Positions 1 to 14,242 of a DNA stretch of 64,000 bases are shown piece after piece. Numbering within the stretch: the stretch's first letter is position 1; the number at the start of each line of letters is the position of its first letter. The notes under the pieces were generated by a model. That model was not told where the DNA came from. It made no database searches and saw only the letters and a list, made by a program, of their open reading frames with translations. A program made the translations under genes and the position numbers. Origin of the DNA: Climacteris rufus (lineage: Eukaryota; Chordata; Aves; Passeriformes; Climacteridae); the NCBI GenBank assembly GCA_013398175.1, contig VZRZ01003917.1, positions 434,001 to 498,000 on the forward strand, given 5' to 3'.

Positions 1-3000
1 GATTCTGCCCTCATCCTCAATGTGACGCAGCTTTTGTCGGCTATTCCCTCTCCGATAAAGCAAGATAACCATAATGAACTAGTTACTCGGAGATCCCTGG
101 TTAGCTGGCTGAGCAACAGAATCCAAAAAGAGGAATGTAACCTCCTGAACTGTATCTGTCCACATGTAACCCAGGTACTAAGAGAGTTACCTTGAGCCTG
201 GAGATACAGAACATAGAGTTTTACACATCACTTTTGTTTCTGAAAGAATAAAAATTATTTTTCCTTTCAGTTCCCTAGACTGCAAGAGGCATAGGGGCTA
301 TGGCAGGCATGCAAATTAAGAAATGGGTGTCTTAGGCAGTTGCTCACCCTACACTGAAAACTCTAATACTAGCACACGGGACACAACTGAGCTGAGAGCT
401 GGTGAGATCAGATTCAATCCAAGAATCCAGAAGTAACAACTCCCCATTACACTAGGTATTATAGAGACTTGGGCTCTTTGTACCTTCTTTTTGTCTGTCT
501 TCTACTCTTTCCTGTAAGATTTTCTCAAAGGTTGTCTGCAATTTCTCATATTCTCATAGTTAGCCTTGGACAAGATGTTAATTTTGTTGGATAGCTTCCA
601 AATAAATAGTCAGATATTTTTTTAATTAAATAAATGCCCTTTTCAATTTTTTAGCTGCCTTATCATGTTCAAATTACTCAAAATGAGAAAGTTTTCCAAC
701 ATTTCTATCCATATTTATGTAGCCTTGACTGAGGAGAGCGGGCAAGCTAAATATTCAAACGTTGACTCAGAGAAGACAAACACAGAACGGATACAACTAT
801 GTTCATCCCTGCTTCTATACTTGTGCAAAGTGTCTGGCATGCTCACACCACAAAAGTGCAAAGAAAGGACAACTCCTTCACTTTTTTGTTTGTTTGTTTG
901 TTTTAAGGTCACTAAAAGCTCTTCTGAAAACTAAGAAGTATAAAGAAATGAGAAAGCTAAATAAATCACTAGAGTTCTGCTTCCCATTTATTATACACTC
1001 AAGATAACTGCTTTGGGGATGTGAAGAAACGTGTACAGAGCTTTGTAATGCACAAAGCTTGCTCTGGGACATTACTTAATTACTATACGAAATTTTTATC
1101 ATGCAAAGAAAAACACAGTGATTTATAATTATGCAGAAAGATCATAATGGCTCTATCTTCTCCCTTAAATAGCATTTTTAGTGATTTGGCACAGTGGAAT
1201 TAACAACATCTTCCTTGGAAACCAATTGCATCTGCTTTATCTGCAAAGGTTCTGAGACCTACTTCCTGAAATGAGCAATGAAAGAGATGAAATAGCTTCC
1301 TGCTTGGATCAAAATTATTAAGGATATAATTTTGAAACATTTTTGTGCTCAAGTGTGAACTTCAGCTACAGCATAATTTCTCTTTGTTGTTCTCTGTGCA
1401 ATGGATATTGTCTTTACCTGAAGGTTTTGTTCTAGTTGAAACAAAAAATACAATGTGCAAAACCTTCTCCCTCAAGACATACTGCAGATTAAAGGGTAAA
1501 TTCTTTTCCTTACTCAAAACCATAATCAGTGGCTTTTTGTTAGCATAACTAAGAAAGGGTTTCCAATTTATATATCACCATTTACAAGTCTTTGAAGAGA
1601 GAAATCCTGACTTCAACCAAGTTGGAGACTTGCTATTGGATTCACTTCAATGGATGCACTACTTTATACAGACTTACCTTGAGAATAATTGGCTTCACTG
1701 ACTCGTATACCCTCTGTATGTATCTACCTATGACCATAGCTTAATGGAAGTTATACATGCAGAAAAAGCAACACAATTCAGGCATCTTCAAAACTACATC
1801 TTTGTATATCTTTCAAAACTTTGCTGAAGGTTACACTACAGAGGTGTTCATATTTCACTTCTCAAATAGTCCACAGAAATGATTAAAGAAGAAAAAATTG
1901 TACTTCTAAGAAGTATTACTCTATATGTGGCACAGAAGTTGCTTTGTAATTAAAAAAGCAAAAATAAAAATCTTCTTTATGTCTGTATAAGGCTAGTCAA
2001 CCTGTTACTCATGCAGTGACTGCTCCAAACTTAGCTGACATTAATAACAAATTTATAATATTCACAGATTTATTCAAATGCTGTTCTTGTTATGTAAGAG
2101 TCACCATAAAGTTTCTGTTGAACATGTATAGATGATCTTCCTCAGATTACTGAATTTTGTGCAAACATGGCTACTTGCACAATTTCTAGAGCTTGTAACA
2201 CAGCAGCAGACAGTTATATATCACTTTAGTGCCAGATGGAGAAGGGCTGAAATCCAGGCAAGTAGAAGTTTGGCCACTGACTTCAACAAACCTACTATTT
2301 AATCATGCATCTCCTAGCTGCATATTCAATCTACTTGACCTCGGGCATCAGGTGTCACTGGCAGACCATTTGTCTGCCTACCTATCTCAATCAGACTTAT
2401 CTGTAAAGCTTGATAAAACAATTGCTTGAATGGTCATTCCTGACCTGAATGGGAAGTTTGCAGAAGTACCTTGAAAACTACCTACACCTCTGACTCCTCT
2501 GAATAATTTATGAATGTTAATGAACATTAATGAATGCAAGAGTGCATGCCATGCCTTGTCTCCTCTACATATTTAATACTGTGATCCAAGTACTGTATAC
2601 ATTTTGTCAATTGTGTGAGTTGTTTTTTCAAGACCCAAATAGACAGTTGTACATAAAGCAGGGTCACCAAGCAGATTTCTCAAGGTGTTTAGCATCATCA
2701 ACAGGAAACAATGGAGAAGCAGCCAGACCCTGAATGAGTTCTGTGTGAATACTAAGGAAACCCCAAGAATATGTTAACACAATGAAAAGATAAGATCATA
2801 ATAGTGAAGCTCACATATGTGTTTCTATTGAATCTTGAAAAGGCTCCAGTTGCTGTCTATTAAGATAATTGATATAACAGTAAAAATGGATTAGGGTAAT
2901 ATATTAGGTAAAGTAATGAATTCTGCTGCATGCAGGAACTACCAGTCTGACTGTTTCAAAGCTCTCAGCAGTTCTCTGAACAGACAGGATGTAAAAACTC

Positions 3001-6000
3001 TAAATCATGCCAATTCACTGATAACATTAGAGACTCCCAAACAGAGACTACCACCACTGGCAAATCATTTTTAATCAAAGCAAACCAAGCTCTGTGGACC
3101 AGACACCACTGCCATTAACACCAATACAGATATTAAATGAAATTTAATTTATCAGTACTATTATTTAAAATCATCATAGGTAGCACCAAAGTCTGATCCT
3201 GCAGTTCCACAGTTCAACAGTTGTCAGGATTGACAGACTAGAACAAAACAAACTGAAAATAGAGAGTTTATTTTAAAGAAGTAAAAAGAAAAATCAGAAT
3301 AAAAGCATACATTATTCATTACTAGTCTCCTAAATCTGCTGTGGAAATAGCACTCATACAGATATATAACTGAACCGTCAAAAAAAACCCTGAAATGCTA
3401 CAATACTTGCAATAATTATAGGGAATCAATTTGAAATGGTAAGAGAAGGAACTAAAATCACATGCAAATTGATTGCAGCAAACTGTTGTCAACAAAACTC
3501 TAGCATCCATGCTATAAAACACACAAATATCTTCTGTATGCGAATATTTCACTGGAGTGGGGTTTGATCCATCTGTTCTCTGCCACTGTCTCTGGGAGTT
3601 GCTCCGTTGCCTATTATTTTCTTACTTAATCTTCAAGCCCTCTCAGTTTCATTAGCTACACATGTTCAAAACTGATAGTCTAAGGCAGCAAGCCTTACCT
3701 CCCTACTAAAATGCCACCGCATTTCAAGTTTCAACAGACAGCCATCCAAAATGTATCTCCACCCCTGGAGAAGCCTTCAGAGCTACATAATGCCAGGACA
3801 GAGCACAGCACAGTTCAGTGCTCAGGTCCAGCCTGGACATCAGCATCTCTGAGCAAGACTGCTCACAGGGGGGCTGTCTTTTAACAAACATGATGAAGAT
3901 TTAAATCCACACCTCCTATATAAGTGTCCCAATCACAAGATCCTGTGTTTTCCTGGACGAGAACCATTCTCCAGCCCTTCTCTTGAAGATGAAATGCCAT
4001 GCAGAGGAGAAGCTCCAAAAAAACCAAACCAAACCAAAAAACACCAAAGAAAAATGGTATTTTTTGAGTATCAGTTAAGTCCAGTTTTCAAATTGACACA
4101 CAACTGGGATTCCATACTATCTTCTCCAATGTCTGCATTTTAGATCATACAGATCATACACCAGCCCTAGAGATGTTATCTGGGATCTTTACATGGATGT
4201 CTAAAGCACCAGGACAGGTTTCCTCATTTTCTTCTTCTCCCATGTGGTCCCACTACTTTTAACTGCATCGCTGAATAGCAGCCCTGGGTCTAAAGAGTTG
4301 TCACCCAGACGAGCTCATGGCACATCACTTCTCTTGGCAAACAGGTTCAGTCCTGGCTGAGTACTGCCTCAGGTCTCTCAGTGCTTCAGCTGTTATAGTA
4401 ATGATGGACTCACAGTCCTCCTGCACAAAGTGTCCTCCTTACCAGAGGACTAAGCAAATTGGTCCTGAGTAGCGTGAGGGGAAGTGCCACATTTCTTGTT
4501 TCCCTTACACAGAATGGAGGGGTGGATGTGTTAATTCCATGTAAACTCAGTAGACCACCTTGTAAGGAGGAGGAAATACATAAGCTCAGTGAATAGATCC
4601 TTTGCTGCAGTCTTTCTAAGGCACCTATTTCATAAGAATGGATTTTGTCACATAGATGATATCATCTGTTCCCTTCCAGGACAGGCTCCTAAAATCCTAG
4701 TGAGACAGGCTGTAGCTTGGGTGTAATGGATTCCCTACAATGTCAGGCTATGAAAGAAAAGGGATGAAACCCAGAGATGCCTGTGTTTGGGAAACAAACC
4801 CACCTTCTCCTCCTGTAAGCACAGGGAGGCTGGTGACTGCCCTTGTGCAGAAGCAAGATTTCCTTCCTGAAATGAAATCACTGCAACACAAAAACAACCA
4901 AGAAGAAGCCTCCTTGCCTCACTGTATTGCAAAGAAGGAAATCATATCCCACCAACAGCCTCCAGTAACAGCAAGGCTGATTAGCATCTTCTATGCAACC
5001 AGAACCATTCTGAACAGAGAGCACCAAAGGAATGCAAAACAAACAGTGCAGTCAGCATTACCAGCCTCCACTCCACAGTTACATGCTTCTCAACATACGG
5101 CTTTTTCATTCAGACTGTCATCTTCCCAAGCCTCCATGGTTCCCCCAAGACTGAAAATTTCAGGGTTCAAGGGTTCATTTCAGGGTTCCCTCAAGACTGA
5201 AAATAGTTGTATTCTCTTGGACCTGAAAAGATTTCTTTCTCTTCTAGCAGCAGTGTCACTACTGCATCTTTAAATCATTAAACTCCATATCCCAATCTGA
5301 CTATTTAAGCAATACAACTTGTGAAGTCACAATTTTCTAGTGTCAGGGTCTTGTCCCTCTACTTTTATTTTGGTTTTCCTTTGCAGTCTGATGAGTATCT
5401 CACATAGATCTTGGGATAGAGAAACAGATGAATTTGTAAATGCTATTGTAAACCATGCTTCATTTGTATTTTAAACTGGAACTAGCACAAAAGAAATTCA
5501 AAACAGCAGAGACAAAAAAGTGTATTTTTCTTCACTCAGTGTTGTGTGCTACAGAATTAGAAGACTACTCCTGGTGAGGATATTTTGCAGCTATTTACTG
5601 AAAGAAGCCCACTTTCTTGTTGAAAATCTAGCCTCATACCTAAAATGTAACACTGAACTGTAATTTGAAGTGAGACTTAGTCCCAGGATTAGGGGAGAGG
5701 AAATAACAATACTTGCACTTAAAGCATATAATGACTTCCATTCAAACACCTGAAAGTACTCTCCAAATATTAATTATCACAATATCAGCATCCCCCCAAC
5801 TCTTCCAGGAGAGGATCAATCCTGCATTCCTTTGGCATCCACATCGCCTGCTTGGGTCTGTAAAGAATGCAGAACAAAGCCAAAAGTATTACCCCTCTTT
5901 AATTATTATGGTAACTCTTAATTGACAGGAGTAAATCCACCCACACAGGGACCGAGTGCCATTTGTAAGATGGCCTTTTCTTGCACAGAAAAAGATGTGA

Positions 6001-6497
6001 TATTTTCCTTTAAGGCTACTGCGCTAGGGGGGCTTGCAGTATAAAGCAGAATTAAATGAAGTTAAATTATATTAAATAAGCTGCACAATTAGTCAGAAAT
6101 CTTGAAAAAATCTAGGAGTCTTTACTCTCAATCTTCTGTCCTGGATCACATTAAAATGTGGGTTTTCATTCCTTCTGCAGCACTAACTTTCAAGAGGACA
6201 AGGAATGGAGCCATCTGTGGATGAGGTGACTTGGAATAGCCCTGTCCCACAACCATGGCTCAGACTGGCTAATGCTGAAAAGCAGAGTAACCATATTCAA
6301 AACATTCAAGAAATCAGACACCCTGGTTTTGTGACTATGTTTGTCATTTAATCGATCAGTATTGGACTTCTATGTAATCAAGCTACAAAGATGAGAAAAT
6401 ACCATCAAGATGCATCAAATATCCTTCAGGCTTATATTTGGGATTGGTTTAAAACCCTTCGGGTCCTAAATCTCTTCTTCTATCCTGTGTATAGACT

Positions 6498-6636
6498 CAT
6501 ATCACAGAATTGTTTAAGTTGGAAAAGACTTCTAACATCATCATGTCCAACCATTAATCCAGCACTGCCAAGTCCACCACTAAACTATGTCCATAAGGAC
6601 CACATCGTCAGGTCTTTTAAGTATCTCCAGGGATGA
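6498..6636 (-). repeat. CR1 LINE 3' fragment
   Basis: On the plus strand it reads as the reverse complement of a CR1 tail: ATATCACAGAAT, then GTCCAACCATTAATCCAGCA, then CAAGTCCACCACTAAACTATG, ending CTCCAGGGATGA. This matches the well-known avian CR1 3' region. The element is 5'-truncated, as nearly all CR1 copies are, and oriented on the minus strand, the same as HMGA2. It is moderately diverged. Confidence 0.85.
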
Positions 6637-6837
6637 TATATAGAGTTTTAAAATATCTTATCCCTACTCATTTCCCACCAGCTATATGTATGCTAGAGAT
6701 TCCGAAATACACCTGAATTTACAGGAACAGGTAAAAAAACACCTATTGGTTTAAGATACAGGATTGAAATGTGTGTTTCCCTCCCTGCCTCATCCAATGT
6801 GCTCTCAAGCAAGCTTTACTGGAGGAGGACGGCCTTG

Positions 6838-6930
6838 AGCTGAAGGCACAGGGCAGGCTGCCAGGAAATCCGAGTTCTATTCCTGGCTCTCCTACAGATT
6901 TCCTTGGGCAAGGCAATTAACCTTGTGGAG
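6838..6930 (+). repeat. MIR-like ancient SINE fragment (tRNA-related to core part)
   Basis: The segment contains GAGTTCTATTCCTGGCTCTC and CCTTGGGCAAGGCAATTAACC. These match the MIR consensus blocks GGTTCGAATCCCAGCTCTGCC and CCTTGGGCAAGTCACTTAACC in order and spacing. MIR relics are old and shared by amniotes, so the divergence is expected. Confidence 0.65.
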
Positions 6931-7159
6931 TACACTTTCAATGGAGGTGAGGCCCAGCTTCTCTTTCTGCATTCATAGTATTTCCAGTGGTGAAAATGAA
7001 ATTGTAGAAGCAAGAATGAGTGCCTGTACTTTTCTCTACCTGATGTGTTTTATCTGTCAGGTATTTGGATGCACAATTGTTGATAACTGTGCTAGTAAAA
7101 AACCCTAAGAATTCAAACATTGCAGGTGTAAAAATGCCTCCTGATATTGCTGCAAACAG

Positions 7160-7195
7160 CCTCAGTGCTCAGTTTCCTCATACATGAAGTGGGCA
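7160..7195 (+). repeat. MIR-like SINE fragment (3' part)
   Basis: CCTCAGTGCTCAGTTTCCTC followed by ATACATGAAGTGGG resembles the MIR block CTCAGTTTCCTCATCTGTAAAATGGG. It is on the same strand as, and about 230 bases downstream of, the fragment at 6838-6930, so the two could be one element split by insertion or drift. Confidence 0.5.
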
Positions 7196-8912
7196 ATCAG
7201 GCTTATCAAAGTACACAGCCAAATAGAAAACTAATTTTTAAAGTAACTGAACATCCATTATCTGAGATCCTAAAATGGAAATAGCAAAGAATTTCACTTT
7301 GCCTTTCACTAGAAATGTTCTAATTTTACTTTATGCATTTTTTACCTATTAAGATTTCCTCTATGGACCTCAGAATAAAAGATTTTCCTTTAAGGAGTCT
7401 TAAATATCAGATGAAGTCAAAATACATTTATAGCTAAGCTGATATCTTCTAGTATACCTTAACAGAAGTGGAACTGAATGAGAGAACAAGTGAAATAACC
7501 TTTTGGTAATATAAATGTATTTTAGAAAAGAAAGATCATGGCTACATTTTCCTTTGTGGTCTACTTCCAATAAATCATGCCACACCTATTTACAACCAAC
7601 AAGGAAGAGGACTCTGAAATTCTAAGGAAAGACACTATTTGCTTAGACAAACATCTCAAGAAATGAAGACACATACCTCTGGGAACATTGGTGGGACAGA
7701 ACATATTTTTAGTCATTTTTTAATGCATTTGGTACAAGCATGTAAGATAATTTTTTTCCTTTCCCAGAATGTTGAATAGAAAAAATAAAGCAATCAACCA
7801 AAAATGGGCAAAAAAAAAAAAGAAAATAAAAAAGAGCATCTGTTAGCCATAGGAGAAAAGTTCAATGCTTTTGTGCTTTTGTGAAAATTTTTTGGTTTTG
7901 AGAGTTTTTTCTTTTACAGATCACCTGAACTGGAAAGTAAATATATAGGTAAAACAATGTTAAGGCTTTTTATTCATGTCCTTCATCCACTTCTTAAGTT
8001 TAGGAACTTTAAATGAGAGAGGTCGACAGCCCTTTTTTCATAATTATAAAACCCCTTCAGGCTCTTTAGACAACAAAAACAATGAACCCTCTCAGGTGAT
8101 GTTCTTGCCCACACAGATATAAAACATGTTCAAGAAAGAAGGTATTTTATATTACCAAGTTACAAAATAATATCTATGACCTTCAGAAAGAAGCTAAGAT
8201 AGTTTGGAAGATTAAAATAATTGCAACATATGCAAATTTTCATAATGTGCTTCACACAAAGCAGTAACACCAAAGATATTGCAGTCAAAAGTTGTAAAGA
8301 CTCCAAGTAACTGAAATTACATTATTCTTCCAAGAACAAGAAATTGAATTTTTATCTGTGTTATCTTCTATAATTACATAAACAGTAACTTTTTCATTCA
8401 TCATGCAATATACATGACTTAAGTTTTACCTCAATCATGGTTTGCTCCAAAAGGACCAGGTAATACTTAATTTAAACAAATACATGTGCTTGTAACAACA
8501 GAATCTCTAGCCTAGCTTAGGCATGCACTGGTAAGCACCACATCAAACAAGGGAATGTCTCACACAAACCTTTTGCTAGCTAAAAGTCAGATATGTGTCT
8601 TATTTTATTGTCTAGCTTGTCTTCCATAATGTCACAAGTTTGATATCTCCAGATGAGAATTCACCACTACTATAACAAAGCCTTCTTTGGAGCAGGATGA
8701 ACTATGATCTCAGAACATTCTTCTCTCTCTATCACCTAGTGAAGAAGCCTGCATGACTTTAAGCACCTCTTAGACATGACTTCCTAGGAGACAAAAATGA
8801 CTGCCTGCATGAGAAGAAAAATTAGTTAAACATCTTCACATCACAGAGTATGTCACTCTCAGACAGAAACTTGACTTAGAAATTTGACTTTGGTGTTGAA
8901 AAGCTCAATGTC

Positions 8913-9049
8913 CACAGATTCACAGGATATTTTGAGCTGGAAGGGAGCCACAAGGATCATCAGGTCCAACTCTTAAGTGAATAGCCATGTGGGGATTGAA
9001 TCTACAACCTTTGTGTTATTAATACCATGCTCTGACCAATTGAGATACT
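8913..9049 (-). repeat. tRNA-Ile-headed SINE with CR1 tail (TguSINE1-like)
   Basis: On the minus strand the first about 70 bases (9049-8981) resemble tRNA-Ile. They have an A-box-like CTCAATTGGTCAGAGCATGG, then TTAATAACA around the AAT anticodon position, and a B-box-like GATTCAATCCCC. The rest (8980-8913) is CR1-like: AAGAGTTGGACCTGATGATC, then CCTTGTGGCTCCCTTCCAGC. A tRNA-Ile head fused to a CR1-type tail is the architecture of TguSINE1, described from zebra finch. The head is diverged and is not a functional tRNA. This copy is the best taxonomic clue in the window. Confidence 0.8.
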
Positions 9050-9396
9050 AAGGACAAGAAATAACCTCAAAACACTGATGGGTCCTCTGAGGCAATGGGA
9101 ATTCTCTTGATATGTATTTCTTCAAAATTCAGAACCTCATTTTCAGAATCTTGAAATTAATGAGCATTAGGAGTCCTTGCTCTGACACAGGCCTTTTGGA
9201 ACTGCTGGCATAGAAACATCTCGCCCATTCCGTATTTAAGGCTTGGTATCTCAACTATGTCAAAACTGCACTGGGAAATAATCTGAAGAAAACATTATTA
9301 TAAAAAAGCATTTTTGTAATGATTTTTTTAATGTGTTTTGGCACTACTTAAACTGACTTCCTGTATGAAGTGAAACCACCCTCATTAAAAAAGTAC

Positions 9397-9798
9397 TATA
9401 ATCATATAATCATCAAATTATTTCGGTTGGAAGGGACCTGGAACATTCAACTAGTTCCAACAACCCTGCCATGGACAAAGTCACCTTCCACTAGACCTGG
9501 TTGCTCAAAGCTCCATCTAACTTGGCCTTGAACACTCCCAGGGGTAGGATTGACTAACAGTTGTTCCACTGTCTCAACACCCTCACAGTAAAGAATTTCC
9601 TCTTAATATCTAACCTAAACCACTCTCTTCCAGTTTAAAGCCATTCCCCCTTGTCCTATCACTACAGGCCCCTGTAAAAAAGTCCATCTTCTCCATCTTT
9701 CTTGTAGCTCCCTTTGGGTACTGGGCGGCTGCTCTAAGTTCTCTCTGAAGGCTTCTCTTCTTCAAGCTGAACAACCCTTACCGTCTCAGCTTGTCTAG
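9397..9798 (-). repeat. CR1 LINE 3' end, about 400 bases
   Basis: This is the longest CR1 copy in the window. In reverse complement it starts within the end of ORF2 (GAGAAGCCTTCAGAGAG, then GGACAAGGGGGAATGGCTTT and AGGTTAGATATTAAGAGGAA) and runs through TCAAGGCCAAGTTAGATGGA and GGTTGGAAGGG-type sequence. It ends in the ATGATTATATGATTAT-type short tandem units typical of CR1 tails. It is 5'-truncated and lies within HMGA2 intron 3 on the same strand as the gene. Confidence 0.92.
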
Positions 9799-12700
9799 AT
9801 GGTTATGATTAGATCGGATTAGGATTCTGTTTCAGGAAATTAATTTCTGATGATCTCTTATCTCCTACCAACCTGAAATGTGCTATCTATACTATCCAGC
9901 AGAAAAACAAAATTCTTCAAAGTTTTCTGAACAAGTCACAGTTCTTACTTGGGCTCCAGTGATGAGACGTTCAAGTGGATGTTTCACATGCATCCTGCAT
10001 GTCCCTGGTCAGCGGGTCACTGATTATCTTCTGCTGTTACAATCATGCAAATTCCAGAACTGCATATATCCATCCTATAAAACAACTACATGGCATGGCA
10101 TCAGCCATCTCTCCTCCTCACCGAAGTCTTACTCAATACTGTAAAAAGCTCTGGACTGTTGGCTGGAGGTTGGGAACAACTCTATGTCATGCAGAGAGTC
10201 TGTGGTTCAAGTCAAACAACACGGAAATGCCAAAAAATTCTACCAAAACACACAACAGAAACAATGGAAATAAAAAACAAATACCCCTTTTACGCATCAA
10301 CTTCAAAACTGGATTTCAGATTTTGCCATTAATCTGACACCTGAGAGCACTAGAAGACTGAAATTTCCAGGGCTTTTCAATGCAGTTCTTTGGAACAAAC
10401 AGCAAACCAATTGATTACTTAGTCCCCTGCTCTACTCATAAACCTTCAGTCCCTTCCTTTCAGTCAAATTATAGGCATACACAAATTAAACAAGCAAAAT
10501 AAAATAAAAAATAGAAAACCTTTGATGGCTCTTTACAAAGGGCTATGCAAAGCCATGAGCAAAACCGTTGCTGACTCCATGAGGAGCACCATGAACAGGC
10601 CTCAGTGGCAAACACCTGGCACTGACAAAGTTAATGACAAACCTTTCACCGACTTCTGTGAATCCCCATGGTTATGAATGTGACTTTATGCTTGTGCTAC
10701 ATAAAATAATTCTGCTAAGAAAAAAACAGGTTGCTTCATAGTCTTTTTTAAGCATGAAAGGCTACACCTACAATATGGACCACAGGATGGTGCTGAGGAC
10801 CTGAGGTCCAAACCATACACCTTTCAAGAGTTTTTATTTCACTGTAGCCTAGTGCTATGGGTTGAATGTCTACCAGACTGCACTTCTGCAGCACATCTTC
10901 CAATTTCGTTTCATTTGAAAGGAGTCCAGCCAATGAGCTCTGGGACTACTACATAATGCATACAGCAAGTGGGGAAAATCAGAAGATGCATTTCCCAAGC
11001 ATACTCCTGATTTGATCTAACACACTAAAGTAAAGGCATCCCAAGACCTTAGAATATGTTTGTGCAATAAAACCGCTAAAATTAAGGAGTATTGAGGGCC
11101 CCACAAAGAGTGTTAATAGGTAATAGACTCACAGCCTTCTACACGTGTAGCAACCTACAGTGAAGATGGGATTTACAGCAGCAGGCACTGTCTTTCTGAT
11201 TTCAAATATGTTCATGTCCCATCTTCTTGACCTTGCTATCTTCAGGACTTTTATTCAATTAGCTCTCCACATTTCGAAAGCTTTTCTGTGTAGGTGAATA
11301 TTTTATTTTCAGAAGATTTAGTTTAATCTTTACTGTCTGTTCTATTGACAAGGATGTTCTTTCCTTTGACAACTTTGCAAAGTACACATTATTGCATTTA
11401 AAAGATCTGATGTCTCACATGCTTGTGATGAACTGGGCTTCTTGCCCTCTTCACTTGGGCTCTCCCTCCCCCTTCTCAGTTTTATACTAGTCAAAAGACA
11501 TTTACTTCTCTTCTAAAAAATAATATATAAATAAATATACTGTGAGTTACAAACATTAAATACTTAATTTGAACCAGCAGAAAGACCAGCTACCGGAATT
11601 CTACAGCAGTCTGTTAGCTCGTATGTCTCTGCATGTGCATATTGAAGGAAACAGCAGAAATAATACTTTGCAATTTGATGAACAACATATGACACAGAAC
11701 CTCCAGACTACCAAAAAAAGGATTACAAACTTATGAAAACACAGAATTTTGCCCTCTCCAAGAAAAAAACCCTACACACTTCTTACTTTCACTGAACCAT
11801 CATCATTAAGGCTTGATATATAAATAAACTGGATTAAGGAAGAATATAATCATTAAAGATTAAACTGAAGTATGAGTGATAAAAAAGGACATTTTCTGAC
11901 TACATGTTGGATGTCTAAACAGAAAGGATGATGTTCTACCATCTGCTTTCAGGCAGACTCTTGCTTGATTTCAACTACAAGCTTTGCTAATAGCTGGCAC
12001 CATAATGGCTTATAATAATTTAATCACATTTCTTTTAGGAGTGAAATATAACATCACTCTCCATTTCACCATGCACAGAGAAGGAACCCGTGAACTGAAT
12101 TTAAACTGGAAAGAGAGAAAAAGGAGAAGGGGGAAAATGGCATATTTGATTCTCATGGTCTGTAGAATTACCTCAATGCAAGGTGCAGATTGGAGCACTA
12201 TCTCTGAAAATCACAGAGGAATCATTTCGTTGGAATAAGAAAAAGACCATGCTTTCAACAGGCATAACAGCAAAGTAATAGCGAGTTTCAAAATATGCAC
12301 TGATTTCAAGAAAATGAGTGAAACTCTTGTAAGTATTGGTCTAATACTACTAATAAAGTAATGCATACAACCTACTATTTCAGTAATTCCCATTTCTGAA
12401 AACCAGATTCTTGACCTGACAAGTAGCCCATTCCATACTGAATGCTCCACTGATACTGCATATTCTTTCTTCCCCATAAAGATACAAACATAAAAGGCAA
12501 ACATTCTAGCCCACAAGATGCCACAAGTGCTATATTAGCCCCTTACACTGGAAAACCACCTTAAGTTTCTGACTCTGAGTACCTGGAACAGAAAATCTTT
12601 TCAACATTTCAGGCTGCTGCCTTTTCCCCAAACTCTTCAAACATCCCTATTCACTTGTCAGACACTGCTAATTCCATGGGGATGGCCTGACTGTTTTCAA

Positions 12701-14242
12701 TTAATTACTCTCATAAACCAGATATTTTTGCTGTTTTCCCTGGGATTGCATCCAAGGTGAGGATCAAGCATGCAACACTCAGCACCCACATACACAAATT
12801 TTAAGCCACACAGGAGAAAGCAGACAGGAACTGATCTATGCTTTACTGCACTGGGCATTTGCCTTCTCCAGGCTGCTCACGAGAAGATCACCAGCACAGG
12901 TATGTTTCAAAAAGCCACCTTTTTTTTTCTAATGCCAGTGAGCTTCTTAATGTACCTGAAAACTGCCTGACTTAAAAACTACAGGTGCAAACAACTCATC
13001 TAGTATGCAGTGGTCTGTTTTCTCCAAAGAAATATACTTGGGTACGTTATCACTAGACAATGCTACAGAACTAGTTCTTAAAGTGACCATTACAGCCAAC
13101 TTCCCTATGTTTAGGGGCTGCTTCTCTGAAGAACCTTAGCTGTAGTTTTCAGTACCTTCTGGTCTTTTTCAGCTTTTGCAAGCATATACTTTTACAACTC
13201 TTTTAACAGCTATGCTAAAGAACTGAACAAAATGAAGGGAAAAATTAAAGGTTTGCCACGAGAAAAAAAATAATACAGAGCGAAATAAGGGGTTGAAGTT
13301 GAGATAGGTGGGAGTGGATTTGAAAAAGAAGTTTCAAGAAAAATGTTGAGCAGGCAAAGGGAAAGGGAATCGGAAAAGGGAAATCAGAAATGTTAACTTG
13401 TGTTGGAGCACACAGACACACCTTTATATCTTCTAATACTCAATCATGTTTTCCAAGTGACATCCCCATTGCTTTTCTTATGAAAACCCATGCACAAGTG
13501 AAAGATGCAGATGAGAGGTGCACCAGGCAAACCCTCATTAACTGCAAATGTCAGTGAGAACACAGAATTTCAAGTACCTAAGACTGAAATACTTCCATAG
13601 CTAAAGAATAAAAACACGTGTCTTATAGACACATCTACAGACTAAACGGGGCCAGGAAAAGCGGAAACTTTTAATGAAATTAAATTACCAGTCACTACAA
13701 ATATAGGAGGCATGAAAATGGCTCTGAATGGAAAAACTAAATTTTAAGTGTAAGTATCCTGTTGTTAATCTGTGCTCTTTCTCACTGAATTTAAGGAAAA
13801 TATGCATGTTTCCCAGCAATGTAGAACAAAAGCATTTTGGTTTTTAAACTTTATCTTGTGCACCCTGCATTTGAATCTTATCGCTTTCTGATGTCTTATA
13901 GTGCCCCATTAACCTTTGTTACTCAATTACTGAACAAGTTATCTCATTGTTACTCTCTTTTGAAGGAAGAGTTGTGCCTCTTTTCATGCTGATAAGGGAC
14001 ACATAAATATTCACTCACAGCAAACATTTAATTGTAAAGTGTCTTGAGCAAACTACCAGAGTCTAAAGGTAGGAAGCTGTGATCAACTTCTCTGCTTTCT
14101 TAACCCTTTAGTCAATCCACCAGAACAAAGAGACACAGAAGATTGATGCTTTTTTTACAAATGAAATTACTGTTCTCTAAAAGAATTGACTTTATAACGT
14201 GCTTTATAACACAGCAAATAAATCTGGAATTGAACTACCTAC

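Larger units (their letters stand above)
1..14242 (-). other. HMGA2 intron 3, 5' part (continues off the left edge)
   Basis: Everything left of the exon 3 donor belongs to intron 3, the very large intron of this gene. It contains CR1 fragments, a tRNA-headed SINE and MIR-like relics between 6.5 and 9.8 kb. Bases 1-6497 and 9800-14242 contain no repeat or gene that I can name. The region about 3650-5270 is somewhat less AT-rich and holds a 177-codon chance frame (4740-5273, plus) with no recognisable domain. Confidence 0.85.

Noticed and set aside
4740..5273. 177-codon plus-strand open frame in HMGA2 intron 3
   Set aside because: No recognisable domain, signal or repeat structure. It contains a local duplication (CAAGACTGAAAAT at both ends of about 60 bases near 5150-5210). 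Best explained as chance in a less AT-rich stretch.
8981..9049. Possible functional tRNA-Ile
   Set aside because: Multiple substitutions in both internal promoter boxes and a CR1-like tail directly attached. It is the head of a SINE.
10140..10215. Segment with a B-box-like GGTTCAAGTC
   Set aside because: No A-box at proper spacing and no cloverleaf. An isolated 10-base resemblance.
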